A stretch of 64,000 bases of DNA from Paracoccus limosus (lineage in GTDB: Bacteria; Pseudomonadota; Alphaproteobacteria; Rhodobacterales; Rhodobacteraceae). Shown piece after piece: positions 1 through 7,694 of the stretch. How positions within the stretch are numbered: position 1 is the first letter of the stretch; every line of letters starts with the position of its first letter. Made by a program: the position numbers and the translations under genes. The stretch spans positions 1 through 64,000 of the forward strand of contig NZ_WMIF01000021.1 of NCBI RefSeq assembly GCF_009711185.1, read 5' to 3'. The notes beneath the pieces were generated by a model, which had not been told where the DNA came from, did not search any database, and saw only the letters and a program-made list of their open reading frames with translations.

Positions 1-124
1 ACGGCTGAAAGACTGGCGGCGCGTCGCCACGCGATACGACCGGTGCCCGGAGACCTTCTTCTCCGCGATCATGCTCGCTGCGACCGTCCTCTTCTGGCTG
101 TGAAAATCAATGAGTCGGGAACCT
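1..124 (+). mobile_element. Right end of an IS5-family insertion sequence (left part outside window)
   Basis: The window opens inside an insertion sequence. The coding end of the transposase is visible at 2-103 and the outer edge of the element is probably about 20 nt further on, just before the CTAG at 125-128. CTAG-type targets are usual for one branch of the IS5 family, so that edge is an inference. The left end and terminal inverted repeat lie outside the window and cannot be compared. Confidence 0.6.
2..103 (+). CDS. IS5-family transposase, C-terminal fragment (cut by window edge)
   Basis: Reading from base 2, 33 codons are open and end at TGA 101-103. The peptide starts RLKDWRRVATRYDR and ends ATVLFWL, which is the standard C-terminus of IS5/IS427-type DDE transposases. 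The catalytic domain lies upstream of base 1, so it is not possible to say whether the gene is intact. It sits about 350 nt beyond the last flagellar gene and points toward it, suggesting an insertion at the edge of the flagellar cluster. Confidence 0.85.
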   Translation, partial: RLKDWRRVATRYDRCPETFFSAIMLAATVLFWL

Positions 125-180
125 AGCACGGCCGATATCGTTCCGCACTTGCCATTGGGCGGGTGACAATCGAGTATCCC

Positions 181-306
181 CGAAGCCCGAAGCCCGAAGC
201 CCGAAGCCCGAAGCCCGAAGCCCGAAGCCCGAAGCCCGAAGCCCGAAGCCCGAAGCCCGAAGCCCGAAGCCCGAAGCCCGAAGCCCGAAGCCCGAAGCCC
301 GAAGCC
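181..306. repeat. Perfect heptanucleotide tandem array, CGAAGCC x18
   Basis: Positions 181-306 are exactly 18 uninterrupted copies of CGAAGCC (126 nt). The unit length is not a multiple of three, but 21 nt (three units) gives a seven-codon cycle, and all six frames stay open through the array. It occupies most of the 345-nt gap between the IS end and flgI. In the rest of that gap (104-180, 307-448) I see no gene, no convincing terminator and no RNA. Confidence 0.98.
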
Positions 307-448
307 GGGTGCGCGCGGGGGGCTGCCCACTGATTGGGGCGGACGTAGGTTTGGCCAGCAGAGGTGTATTGCTCAACGGGACTTATTCAGACGTCACCCG
401 CAGTGACCCCGACGACAGTTGGCGGCCAGGTTCTCCGATCCGGCAGGC

Positions 449-1546
449 TCAGTTGACGATCAACTGGGCGTGCAGTGCGCCGGCCGTATGGATGGATTTC
501 AGAATGTCGATCATCTCGCGCGGCCGGACGCCAAGGGCGTTCAGCCCCGCCACCACCTCGCTCAGCGACGATTCCCCCGAGACTTCGGCAAAGCCGATAC
601 CCGGTTCCTGCGTGATCTCCGCTTGTGTCCGGGGCACGACCACCGTGTTACCGGGAGAGAACGGGTTGGGTTGCGACACCACCGGTGCCTCTCGAACACG
701 TAGGGTCAGGTTGCCCTGCGATACTGCGACCCGGGAAATCCGCACGTCTTCGCCCATGACGATCGTGCCCGACTTGTGGTCGATGACGACTTTTGCCGCC
801 GTTTCCGGCTCGACCGAAATATTCTCGATCTGACCGATCAGGCGGGCCGGGTTCACATTGCCCAAGACCGAGGCGTCGATCGAGATCGTTCCGGCATCCA
901 TCAGATTGGCCAATCCCCGGCCCAGCTTGCGGTTGATCGCGGCCTCGACCCGGGCGGCGGTCGTGAAGTCGGGATTGCGCAGCGCCAGACGGATGGTCTT
1001 CATCTGCGAGAAATCGAACGCGACCTCGCGTTCGACGCGTGCGCCCGCCGGAACCGTGCCGGTGGTCGGGACGCCCTGCACGACCGAGGCGGCATCGCCA
1101 CTGGCCTCGACCCCCGAGGCTAGGATCGAGCCTTGCGCGACCGCATAGATTTCCCCATCCGCCGCGTTCAGCGGCGTCATCACCAGCGTGCCACCCATCA
1201 GGCTTTTTGCATCGCCGATGGCGGCGACGTTGACGTCGACCTGCGAGCCCGAGCGCGCAAAAGGCGGCAGGGTCGCGGTGACGATCACCGCCGCGACGTT
1301 CTTGGGCCGAAACGCCTCGTCCGTCACGTTCACGCCCAGCCGTTCAAGCAGGCCGGCCATGATTTCTTCGGTGAAGGGGCTGTTGCGCAGGCTGTCGCCC
1401 GAGCCGCTGAGCCCGACGACAAGCCCATAGCCGATCAGGTCGTTTCCGCGCACGCCATCCACATTTGCCAGATCCTTGATCCGGACGGGGGCGGCTGCCG
1501 CGGCGGTGCAGAGCAGAAACCCAAGAAGCATGCAGAGAAGGCGCAT
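449..1546 (-). CDS. flgI: Flagellar P-ring protein FlgI
   Basis: FlgI forms the periplasmic P-ring around the flagellar rod. The 365-residue product has a typical Sec signal peptide (leucine-rich core followed by AAAAA near residue 20). The mature start VRIKDLANVDGVRGNDLIGYG and the region GLSGSGDS are strongly conserved in FlgI. The C-terminus has the RPREMIDILKSI motif. The ATG at 1546 overlaps the flgL stop by one base; a GTG three bases upstream (1549) is an alternative start. It is the last gene of the minus-strand operon. Beyond it lie only the heptamer array and the IS. Confidence 0.95.
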   Translation of the reverse strand: MRLLCMLLGFLLCTAAAAAPVRIKDLANVDGVRGNDLIGYGLVVGLSGSGDSLRNSPFTEEIMAGLLERLGVNVTDEAFRPKNVAAVIVTATLPPFARSGSQVDVNVAAIGDAKSLMGGTLVMTPLNAADGEIYAVAQGSILASGVEASGDAASVVQGVPTTGTVPAGARVEREVAFDFSQMKTIRLALRNPDFTTAARVEAAINRKLGRGLANLMDAGTISIDASVLGNVNPARLIGQIENISVEPETAAKVVIDHKSGTIVMGEDVRISRVAVSQGNLTLRVREAPVVSQPNPFSPGNTVVVPRTQAEITQEPGIGFAEVSGESSLSEVVAGLNALGVRPREMIDILKSIHTAGALHAQLIVN

Positions 1547-2559
1547 CACAGATAGCCCACCAGACTGAGCTTCGAAAGGCGCGAGGTCAGCGTGTAGAGT
1601 GTCTCGATATTGGCCTCGATCTCTTTCAGGGCGGTGGCCGTTTCATAGGGATCGGCCTCGATCAGCGCGTTCCTTGCGATGGTCAGCGTCGAGGTTTCGG
1701 CCGCGTTCGTGGTTTGGATACGGGAAACGATTTCCTGCTGAACCCCGATCCGGGACATCGCCGCTGTCAGCGGGCTCTGACTGTTGACCAGTCGGGTCCC
1801 GGCCGCCTGGCTGAGACTGCGCACCGTTTGCGCGTCCAGACCGGTGGCGCCAGCCGCATAGGCCGCGACGGCAAAGCCCTTCAGAGCCATGCGGAATTCG
1901 GGCGAATTTGCCGTCAGCCCCGTGGTCACAGCCTTGCTTGCCGATATCGGCACAGCAATGCTGCCCTGATCGTCGCCAAGATAGCCGATATCGCTGAAAC
2001 CGCCGCTACCGCTGGGGCCATCGAAATAGGCGTCGATCGCCGCCGTGATCCCGGCGGCATCGGTCGCGCCGCCCACGGCGGTGGTCAATTGCGCCATCAG
2101 CTGCTCATAACCCACGACAGCCGGCCCGTTGCTGGCGCTGCCGGCAAAGGCCGACCGTCCCGCCACGGAAACATTCAGCGCCGAAAGCGCCGCGCGCATC
2201 TGGTCCGGCGCTTTGCGCAGATGCGCCTGCAGCGCATTGTCCGAAGAGGTGAGCGTGTCCGAGGCAAAATAGGTGCCGCTGTCCGACGCCATCGAGCGGA
2301 TGCTTTCGGCGGCGTTCTGCATGCCATCCAGCAACGAGTCGGCCTCGGCTAAGTTGTTTTTGTAGGTCGCAAGCAGGGTCAGTTGCGATTCCAGCTGCGA
2401 AATTCGCCCCATGTCTCCGCCCAAGGCCAGCGGGATATCGGCCTTGACCCCGGTGGCGGATTCCCGGCTCAGCGTGTCCAGACGGGATTTGAGCGCGCCT
2501 TGCGATAGGCGCAGTTGATAGGCGCGGGCGAGGTCGCTTACAGAGTTGAAACGGGTCAT
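1546..2559 (-). CDS. flgL: Flagellar hook-associated protein 3 (FlgL)
   Basis: FlgL is one of the two hook-filament junction proteins. The 337-residue product starts MTRFNSVSDLARAYQLRLSQ and ends with an amphipathic helix (ALKEIEANIETLYTLTSRLS), giving the N- and C-terminal helical pair of the flagellin/FlgL fold. The central part is alanine- and serine-rich and divergent, as expected. The gene starts inside the flgK stop (4-nt ATGA overlap) and overlaps the flgI start, so the three genes are translationally coupled. Confidence 0.9.
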   Translation of the reverse strand: MTRFNSVSDLARAYQLRLSQGALKSRLDTLSRESATGVKADIPLALGGDMGRISQLESQLTLLATYKNNLAEADSLLDGMQNAAESIRSMASDSGTYFASDTLTSSDNALQAHLRKAPDQMRAALSALNVSVAGRSAFAGSASNGPAVVGYEQLMAQLTTAVGGATDAAGITAAIDAYFDGPSGSGGFSDIGYLGDDQGSIAVPISASKAVTTGLTANSPEFRMALKGFAVAAYAAGATGLDAQTVRSLSQAAGTRLVNSQSPLTAAMSRIGVQQEIVSRIQTTNAAETSTLTIARNALIEADPYETATALKEIEANIETLYTLTSRLSKLSLVGYL

Positions 2560-4010
2560 GTCAGCCTCAGGATTTCATCGAGCATACCGTTGACGGTCTG
2601 AAAGACCTTGGCATTGGCGGCATAGGCCTTTTCCAGTGAAAGCAGCGCCTCCATCTCGGTGTCGGTATCGACCCCTTGCGCCAGAAGCATGATGTTCAGG
2701 CTGTCGGCGCGGGTCTGGTCCTGCAGCGCGCTGGCATCGGCCCGGACGCGATTGGTTGCCGCCCCCGAGGTCAGATCGGCCGCGAATTGCAGCATGCTGC
2801 GGGTGCTGGACGACATGGCGGCGGAGCTGGGCGTGCGTGTATCCGTTAGCGCCGCCCCCATCGCCTGGATCAGGGTCGCGTCACCGCCGCTGCCGGGATC
2901 GGTCGCATTCACGCCTTCGCGGATGCGCCACAGAGCGCCGCCCATGGCCGGGTCAAGAGCCGCGTTGACGGCAATGCGATTGGCAAGTCCGGGTTCGGCG
3001 GCCGGGTTCGAGGCGGATTGCGCGTCGGTAAACATCCCGGCGGTGCCTGCGGCCAAAGTGCCGTCGACTGCGGGATCGGCAAAGCGCACGCAAACTTCGC
3101 GGGCGAAAGCGTCGATCCTGGTCTGATACTGCGGGGCGAGATCGTCGCGGATCTGGAAATTGGCCGCGATCGTGCCGCCCGCGAACATGCCCATCTCGGC
3201 CTCGGATAGCGGCTTGCCGTTCAGCGACAGTCTGGACAAGTCGCCATTGCCGACCGTCATCGCGGTGCTCATGGCATTGGCCGCCTGAAACGAGACCTTG
3301 GCCGGAGCGTTGCCGTCCAAGAGCGTCGCCCCCCCCTTGGTGAATAGCGCGATGCGGCCGTTTTCCCGTGCCACCTCCTGAATAGGAACCAGGCTGGCGA
3401 TTTCGTCGATTGCGGCCTGACGTGTGTCGATCAGGGGCGAGGCATCTTCGCCCCGCGCGGTCAGGACGGTGATCTGGCGGTTCAGCTCGGCCACCTGTTC
3501 CAGAGCCCCGTTGAGCTTGTCCACATCGCGGCCGATTGTCCGGTCGGCCTCGGCCCGCGCGGTCGTGATCGTCGCCGAAACCGAGCGGATCTTGCCGGTC
3601 AGCGCCGAGGCCGCATCCAGGACCGCCCCCAACCGGGTGTCGCTGTCGGGGCGGGCGGCCGCCGAGGTCAGCGCGGCATTGAAGCCGGTCAACAGGCTGG
3701 TCAGTGCGCCAGGGTCATCGGCCGTGCCATAGGCGCCCTCGATCGCGGCGTGAAAGGCTGCGACAGTGCCCGATTGCGAACTGGCTGCCTGCGCCAGCCT
3801 GTTGTCGGCCAGTAGCCCGGCATTCACCATGCGCTGCACGCCGTCGATACGGATGCCGCCGCTGGCATAGGTGCGCGACGAGGTTTCGAGCTCGCGCCGC
3901 GCATAGCCCGCGACGGATTTGTTGGAAATATTGGTCGATACCAGCTCGGTCGCGCGCGTCGTCGCCGTCAGGCCCGAGAGCGCATTCGATATCGCGGAAG
4001 ACAGGCTCAT
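2556..4010 (-). CDS. flgK: Flagellar hook-associated protein 1 (FlgK)
   Basis: FlgK joins hook to filament. The 484-residue product has the rod/hook N-terminal motif (SSAISNALSGLTATTRATEL, then VSTNISNKSVAGYARRE) and a C-terminal helix (SLEKAYAANAKVFQTVNGML) that packs against it. Length is typical for alphaproteobacterial FlgK. It starts 24 nt after flgE and overlaps flgL by 4 nt, matching the usual hook assembly gene order. Confidence 0.93.
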   Translation of the reverse strand: MSLSSAISNALSGLTATTRATELVSTNISNKSVAGYARRELETSSRTYASGGIRIDGVQRMVNAGLLADNRLAQAASSQSGTVAAFHAAIEGAYGTADDPGALTSLLTGFNAALTSAAARPDSDTRLGAVLDAASALTGKIRSVSATITTARAEADRTIGRDVDKLNGALEQVAELNRQITVLTARGEDASPLIDTRQAAIDEIASLVPIQEVARENGRIALFTKGGATLLDGNAPAKVSFQAANAMSTAMTVGNGDLSRLSLNGKPLSEAEMGMFAGGTIAANFQIRDDLAPQYQTRIDAFAREVCVRFADPAVDGTLAAGTAGMFTDAQSASNPAAEPGLANRIAVNAALDPAMGGALWRIREGVNATDPGSGGDATLIQAMGAALTDTRTPSSAAMSSSTRSMLQFAADLTSGAATNRVRADASALQDQTRADSLNIMLLAQGVDTDTEMEALLSLEKAYAANAKVFQTVNGMLDEILRLT

Positions 4011-4034
4011 GGATCAGTCCCTTGGTTCGGGCGG

Positions 4035-5366
4035 CTAGCGCTTGATGTTGGTCGTTTCCTGCAGCATTTCGTCGACCGTCTGGATGATCTTGGCATTCGA
4101 CGAATAGGCGCGCTGCGTCTGGATCAGATCGGTCAGCTCGGCCGCGACATCGGTGGTCGAGCCTTCGCGCGCATAGCCAGTGATGGCGCCGGTCGGGCCA
4201 TCGCCGGCGTTCCACAGATAGAAGGCACCCGAGTCGGGCGAGATCTGATAGGTCTGGTTGTCCAGTGCCAGCAGCCCGTTCGGGTTCGGCACATCGACCA
4301 GCGGGATCTGGAACAGGGTGCGCGTGGTGCCATTGCTGTAGGTCGCCTGCAGATAGCCGTTCTCGTCCACCTCGACGGCGGCAAGCGTGCCGGCCGCAGC
4401 CCCGTCCTTGGTCACATTGGTCGGCGAGAAATCCGCGCTGATCTGGGTCAGGCCGGTTCCGCCGGGCCGTCCGATATTGACCGTGATCGGGCCGCTGGCC
4501 ACGTTCACCACCAGATCGCCGGTCGCCGGGTCATAGGCACCGCCGCTAAGCGTGGTCACGCTGGCCAGGGGGCCGCCGGCCGCATCGTCGAAGTCCAGCG
4601 TATAAGAACCGACCAGCGATTCATCCGCCGCCGTCGCCGGATCATCGGTAATGGCGTAATCGCGGATCTCCATCGTCCAGCTGTTCGACCGGCCGCTGCC
4701 CGCCGCGCCCACCGTGGGGGTAAAGCTCATCGTCAGTGCGCGCGAGGCGCCCAGATTGTCGAAATATTCGACATTCGTCGACGAGGGCGTTACCGTGCCG
4801 CCGCCCACCGTGGCTTCGGCCGGCAGGTTGAAGCCGACGCCGATGCGGGTCGTCGGCTCGGCATAGACCTCGTTCTTGTTGAGCACCACCGGGACCAGCC
4901 CGGCGGTCGAATCGCGGCTTTGCTGCGGGATGGTGCCGTCGCGATTGGCGGCCCAGCCCATCAGCACCAGCCCCGAGGTGGTCTTCAGCACCCCTTCCTC
5001 ATCGGCGCGGAAGCCGCCGGTGCGGGTCATCAGCAGCGGGACATTGCCATTGCCAAGCGAGTTGAGCTTGGAGCTGTTGATCACCGGCAGCATGCCATTG
5101 CCGCTGATCGCAATGTCGAGCGGATTGTCCGTGCCGACGAGGTTGCCGCGCTGATCCACGACCCGATGCGAAAAGGTGGCGACGCCCCCGGCAGTATAGC
5201 GACCGCCACCGCGCGGATCACCCAGGACGATGCTTTCGAAATCGGTCACCACCCGGCGATAGCCGAAGGTGCTGGAGTTCGCGATATTGTCGGAGATGCC
5301 GGCCAGTCGCGCGGCATTGGCATTCAACCCGGAAACGCCGGCGGAGAGGGCGGAGGAAATCGACAT
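4035..5366 (-). CDS. flgE: Flagellar hook protein FlgE
   Basis: FlgE polymerises into the flagellar hook. The chosen start at 5366 gives MSISSALSAGVSGLNANAAR, the canonical rod/hook N-terminus, preceded by an AGGA box. An in-frame ATG 42 nt upstream would add 14 non-conserved residues. The 443-residue product contains the ISDNIANSSTFGYRR motif near the N-terminus and the LTDLIQTQRAYSSNAKIIQT motif near the C-terminus. The middle is the variable, surface-exposed hook domain. It is followed by flgK and preceded by motB about 85 nt upstream. Confidence 0.94.
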   Translation of the reverse strand: MSISSALSAGVSGLNANAARLAGISDNIANSSTFGYRRVVTDFESIVLGDPRGGGRYTAGGVATFSHRVVDQRGNLVGTDNPLDIAISGNGMLPVINSSKLNSLGNGNVPLLMTRTGGFRADEEGVLKTTSGLVLMGWAANRDGTIPQQSRDSTAGLVPVVLNKNEVYAEPTTRIGVGFNLPAEATVGGGTVTPSSTNVEYFDNLGASRALTMSFTPTVGAAGSGRSNSWTMEIRDYAITDDPATAADESLVGSYTLDFDDAAGGPLASVTTLSGGAYDPATGDLVVNVASGPITVNIGRPGGTGLTQISADFSPTNVTKDGAAAGTLAAVEVDENGYLQATYSNGTTRTLFQIPLVDVPNPNGLLALDNQTYQISPDSGAFYLWNAGDGPTGAITGYAREGSTTDVAAELTDLIQTQRAYSSNAKIIQTVDEMLQETTNIKR

Positions 5367-5450
5367 GCTGTCATCCTGTCTGAAACGATTGATGTCAGTG
5401 TGGAGCACCGGCGGTTAAGATTGGCCTAACCGGCGCGACGGGGTCGGGGA

Positions 5451-6239
5451 TTATCTCAGTAAAATCACTTCGATCCGATTGTTGTTCGGATCCATCGGGT
5501 TGACCGAGCGGTTGCGCCGGTCGGCATAGGCGGTCACGCGCTGCACGCGGCCATCGTCCAGACGAGCCGATTCGAGCAGGTTTCTGACCGCATGGGCGCG
5601 GGCATCCGACAGCGCCCAGACCGGCGAATGCACCAGCATTTCGGGATAGGCGCGCACATGGCCTGCGATTGCCAGCTGGTTCTTGACCCGCCCCAGCACG
5701 CCGGCGAGGATTCCGGCCAGTTCCTGCATGGCGGGCGTCGGCTGGGCGCTGTCGCCGGCGAATAGCGGATCGTCGGTCAGGTCGGTCAGCTCGATCACCA
5801 AACCTTCGTCGGTCATGCGCGTCACCACATGTTTCAGCAGATTGGTGCGCTGCATCGATTCGGCGCCGCTGCCGGTCAGTTCGTTCTGGACCTGCCGCGC
5901 CATCGTTTCGAAGGCGGCGTCGCGGGCGGCGCCGCCCCGGACATCGCGCGAGGCGCCGGCGCCCTGACCCGAATTGGTCGCGGCATCCTGAAGCTGGCCG
6001 CCAAAGGGGCCCTGCGCCCCTCCTTGGGTGGACTGGATGATGGTGGGATTGAAATAATCCGCCAACCCCTTGCGCTGTTTTTCGGACGTGGCGTTCAGCA
6101 GCCACATCAGCAGAAAGAAGGCCATCATCGCAGTGACGAAATCGGCGTAGGCGACTTTCCAGGCGCCGCCGTGATGGCCGCCACCGCCGCCGCCCTGCAC
6201 CTTCTTGATGATGATCGGGGCCGTCCCGGTCTTGGCCAT
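5451..6239 (-). CDS. motB: Flagellar motor stator protein MotB
   Basis: MotB anchors the stator to peptidoglycan and forms the ion path with MotA. The 262-residue protein has a short cytoplasmic tail with a glycine run, one membrane helix (residues ~27-48) carrying the ion-binding aspartate D33 in YADFVTAMMAF, a plug region and a C-terminal OmpA-like domain (ending NNNRIEVILLR). The helix motif is diagnostic. No motA is present in the window; in related bacteria it lies elsewhere in the flagellar locus. Divergent from pqiA, with a 115-nt shared upstream region. Confidence 0.92.
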   Translation of the reverse strand: MAKTGTAPIIIKKVQGGGGGGHHGGAWKVAYADFVTAMMAFFLLMWLLNATSEKQRKGLADYFNPTIIQSTQGGAQGPFGGQLQDAATNSGQGAGASRDVRGGAARDAAFETMARQVQNELTGSGAESMQRTNLLKHVVTRMTDEGLVIELTDLTDDPLFAGDSAQPTPAMQELAGILAGVLGRVKNQLAIAGHVRAYPEMLVHSPVWALSDARAHAVRNLLESARLDDGRVQRVTAYADRRNRSVNPMDPNNNRIEVILLR

Positions 6240-6354
6240 GTCGCGCCCTTTCCCTGCAACTTTCGACAGGGTCTAGCGCCGCGCGCCTAATATCCAGTTA
6301 ACAGATCAAATCCTCACCACTTGCCGCGCCCTGCCAGCCCGGTATTGTCGCAGG

Positions 6355-7035
6355 ATGCAGACCGAAGGCTCATATGATCTGGCGACCGGTGCGGGGCTGA
6401 TCGCCTGTCCGCGCTGCGACGCCCTGCACCTTGAACGCGAGCTGCAACCGGGCGAAACCGCGCGCTGCATCCGCTGTGGCGGCGTTCTGGCCAGCCCCCG
6501 CGCGGGCGCATTCACCCGGATCATCGCGCTGAGCTTTACCTCGCTGGTGCTGATGCTGGGGGCGGTGTTCTTTCCCTTTCTCGAAATCTCGCGCATGGGG
6601 TTTGGCAACCAGACCTCGCTGTTCGGCGTGGCGATGGCGTTTTCGCATGGTGCGCTGATACCGCTGACCGTGGCGCTGCTCGCAACCATCGTCGGACTTC
6701 CGATGCTGCGCGCGATCCTGCTGGTCTATACGCTGTCGCCGCTGTCGCGCGGGCGTAGGCCCTTTGCCCATGCCGTCCCGGCCTTTCGCCTGTCGGAAAA
6801 GCTGCGCCCGTGGTCCATGGCCGAGATCTTTGTCATCGGCACCGCCGTTGCGCTGGTCAAGGTCGGCGGGCTTGCCACGATCAGCTTTGGCCCCGCGTTC
6901 TGGGCTTTTTGCGCGCTGATCCTCGTCAATGCCGCCAGCAATGCCTTTACCAGCAGCGCCACGATCTGGGATGCGATCGAGGATGCCGGCATGGCCACCG
7001 ACGGGCGCGAAATCATCACGGACCTGCGACGATGA
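6355..7035 (+). CDS. pqiA: Paraquat-inducible protein A, first subunit gene
   Basis: A membrane protein of the PqiA family, partner of MCE proteins in lipid traffic across the envelope. The 226-residue product has a zinc-ribbon head with C18-x2-C21 and C38-x2-C41, then four hydrophobic segments (roughly residues 55-75, 95-125, 155-175, 178-200). Escherichia coli PqiA is one long protein with two such halves; here each half is its own gene, and this is the first. Its stop overlaps the second pqiA start (ATGA). Confidence 0.88.
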   Translation: MQTEGSYDLATGAGLIACPRCDALHLERELQPGETARCIRCGGVLASPRAGAFTRIIALSFTSLVLMLGAVFFPFLEISRMGFGNQTSLFGVAMAFSHGALIPLTVALLATIVGLPMLRAILLVYTLSPLSRGRRPFAHAVPAFRLSEKLRPWSMAEIFVIGTAVALVKVGGLATISFGPAFWAFCALILVNAASNAFTSSATIWDAIEDAGMATDGREIITDLRR

Positions 7036-7685
7036 GCGGCGCGCCCGATGACGCCCCGGTCCTGACTGCGCATCGCGCCGGCCTGATCGGATGCCGGGCC
7101 TGCGGCCGGGTCTGGCCGCAGACCGAAACCACCTGCGCGCGCTGCAACTCGGATCTGGTGCCGCCCGACCGGCGCTGCCTGAACGCGGTCTGGGCTTGGC
7201 TGACCGCCGGCTTCATCTTCTATCTGCCAGCGAACCTGTTCCCGATGCTCAAGACCTCGACGCTGGGCGGGCTGGCCGGCAATACCGAATCCACCATCCT
7301 CGGCGGCGTGGTCGAGCTGCTGCATTATGGCAATTACGGCGTCGCCGCGATCATCTTCCTCGCCTCGATCATGGTGCCGGTGGGCAAGTTCATCGCCATC
7401 GCCTGGCTGGCGCGGGTCGCCGGCCGCCCGGCCACGGTCCGGCAGGCACATCGCCGGCTGCATCTTTACGAGGTGGTCGAATTCATCGGGCGCTGGTCGA
7501 TGATCGACGTCTTCGTTGTGGCGATTCTGTCGGCGCTGGTGCAACTGGGTTTCGTGGCCTCGATCCATCCCGGACCCGCAGCGGTCTCTTTCGCGTTGTC
7601 TGTTGCTTTCACGATGCTTTCTGCGCAGAGTTTCGACCCAAGGCTGATTTGGCGGGGCCTGCCTCTGCGAAGCCGCAAGGACTGA
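7032..7685 (+). CDS. pqiA: Paraquat-inducible protein A, second subunit gene
   Basis: A second PqiA-domain protein of 217 residues, starting at the ATG that overlaps the previous stop. It carries the same zinc-ribbon layout (CRACG then CARCN near residues 20-40) and four membrane segments, with the PqiA signature NLFPMLKTSTLGG after the first. It likely pairs with the preceding gene product in one membrane complex. pqiB follows after 9 nt, so the genes form one operon. Confidence 0.88.
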   Translation: MSGAPDDAPVLTAHRAGLIGCRACGRVWPQTETTCARCNSDLVPPDRRCLNAVWAWLTAGFIFYLPANLFPMLKTSTLGGLAGNTESTILGGVVELLHYGNYGVAAIIFLASIMVPVGKFIAIAWLARVAGRPATVRQAHRRLHLYEVVEFIGRWSMIDVFVVAILSALVQLGFVASIHPGPAAVSFALSVAFTMLSAQSFDPRLIWRGLPLRSRKD

Positions 7686-7694
7686 ACGACACCG

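Noticed and set aside
181..306. Possible CRISPR array
   Set aside because: The repeats are 7 nt with no spacers and no cas genes nearby.
107..376. 89-codon minus-strand frame with a seven-residue peptide repeat
   Set aside because: The repeat peptide is only the translation of the heptanucleotide array, which is open in all frames; no start context or family supports a gene.
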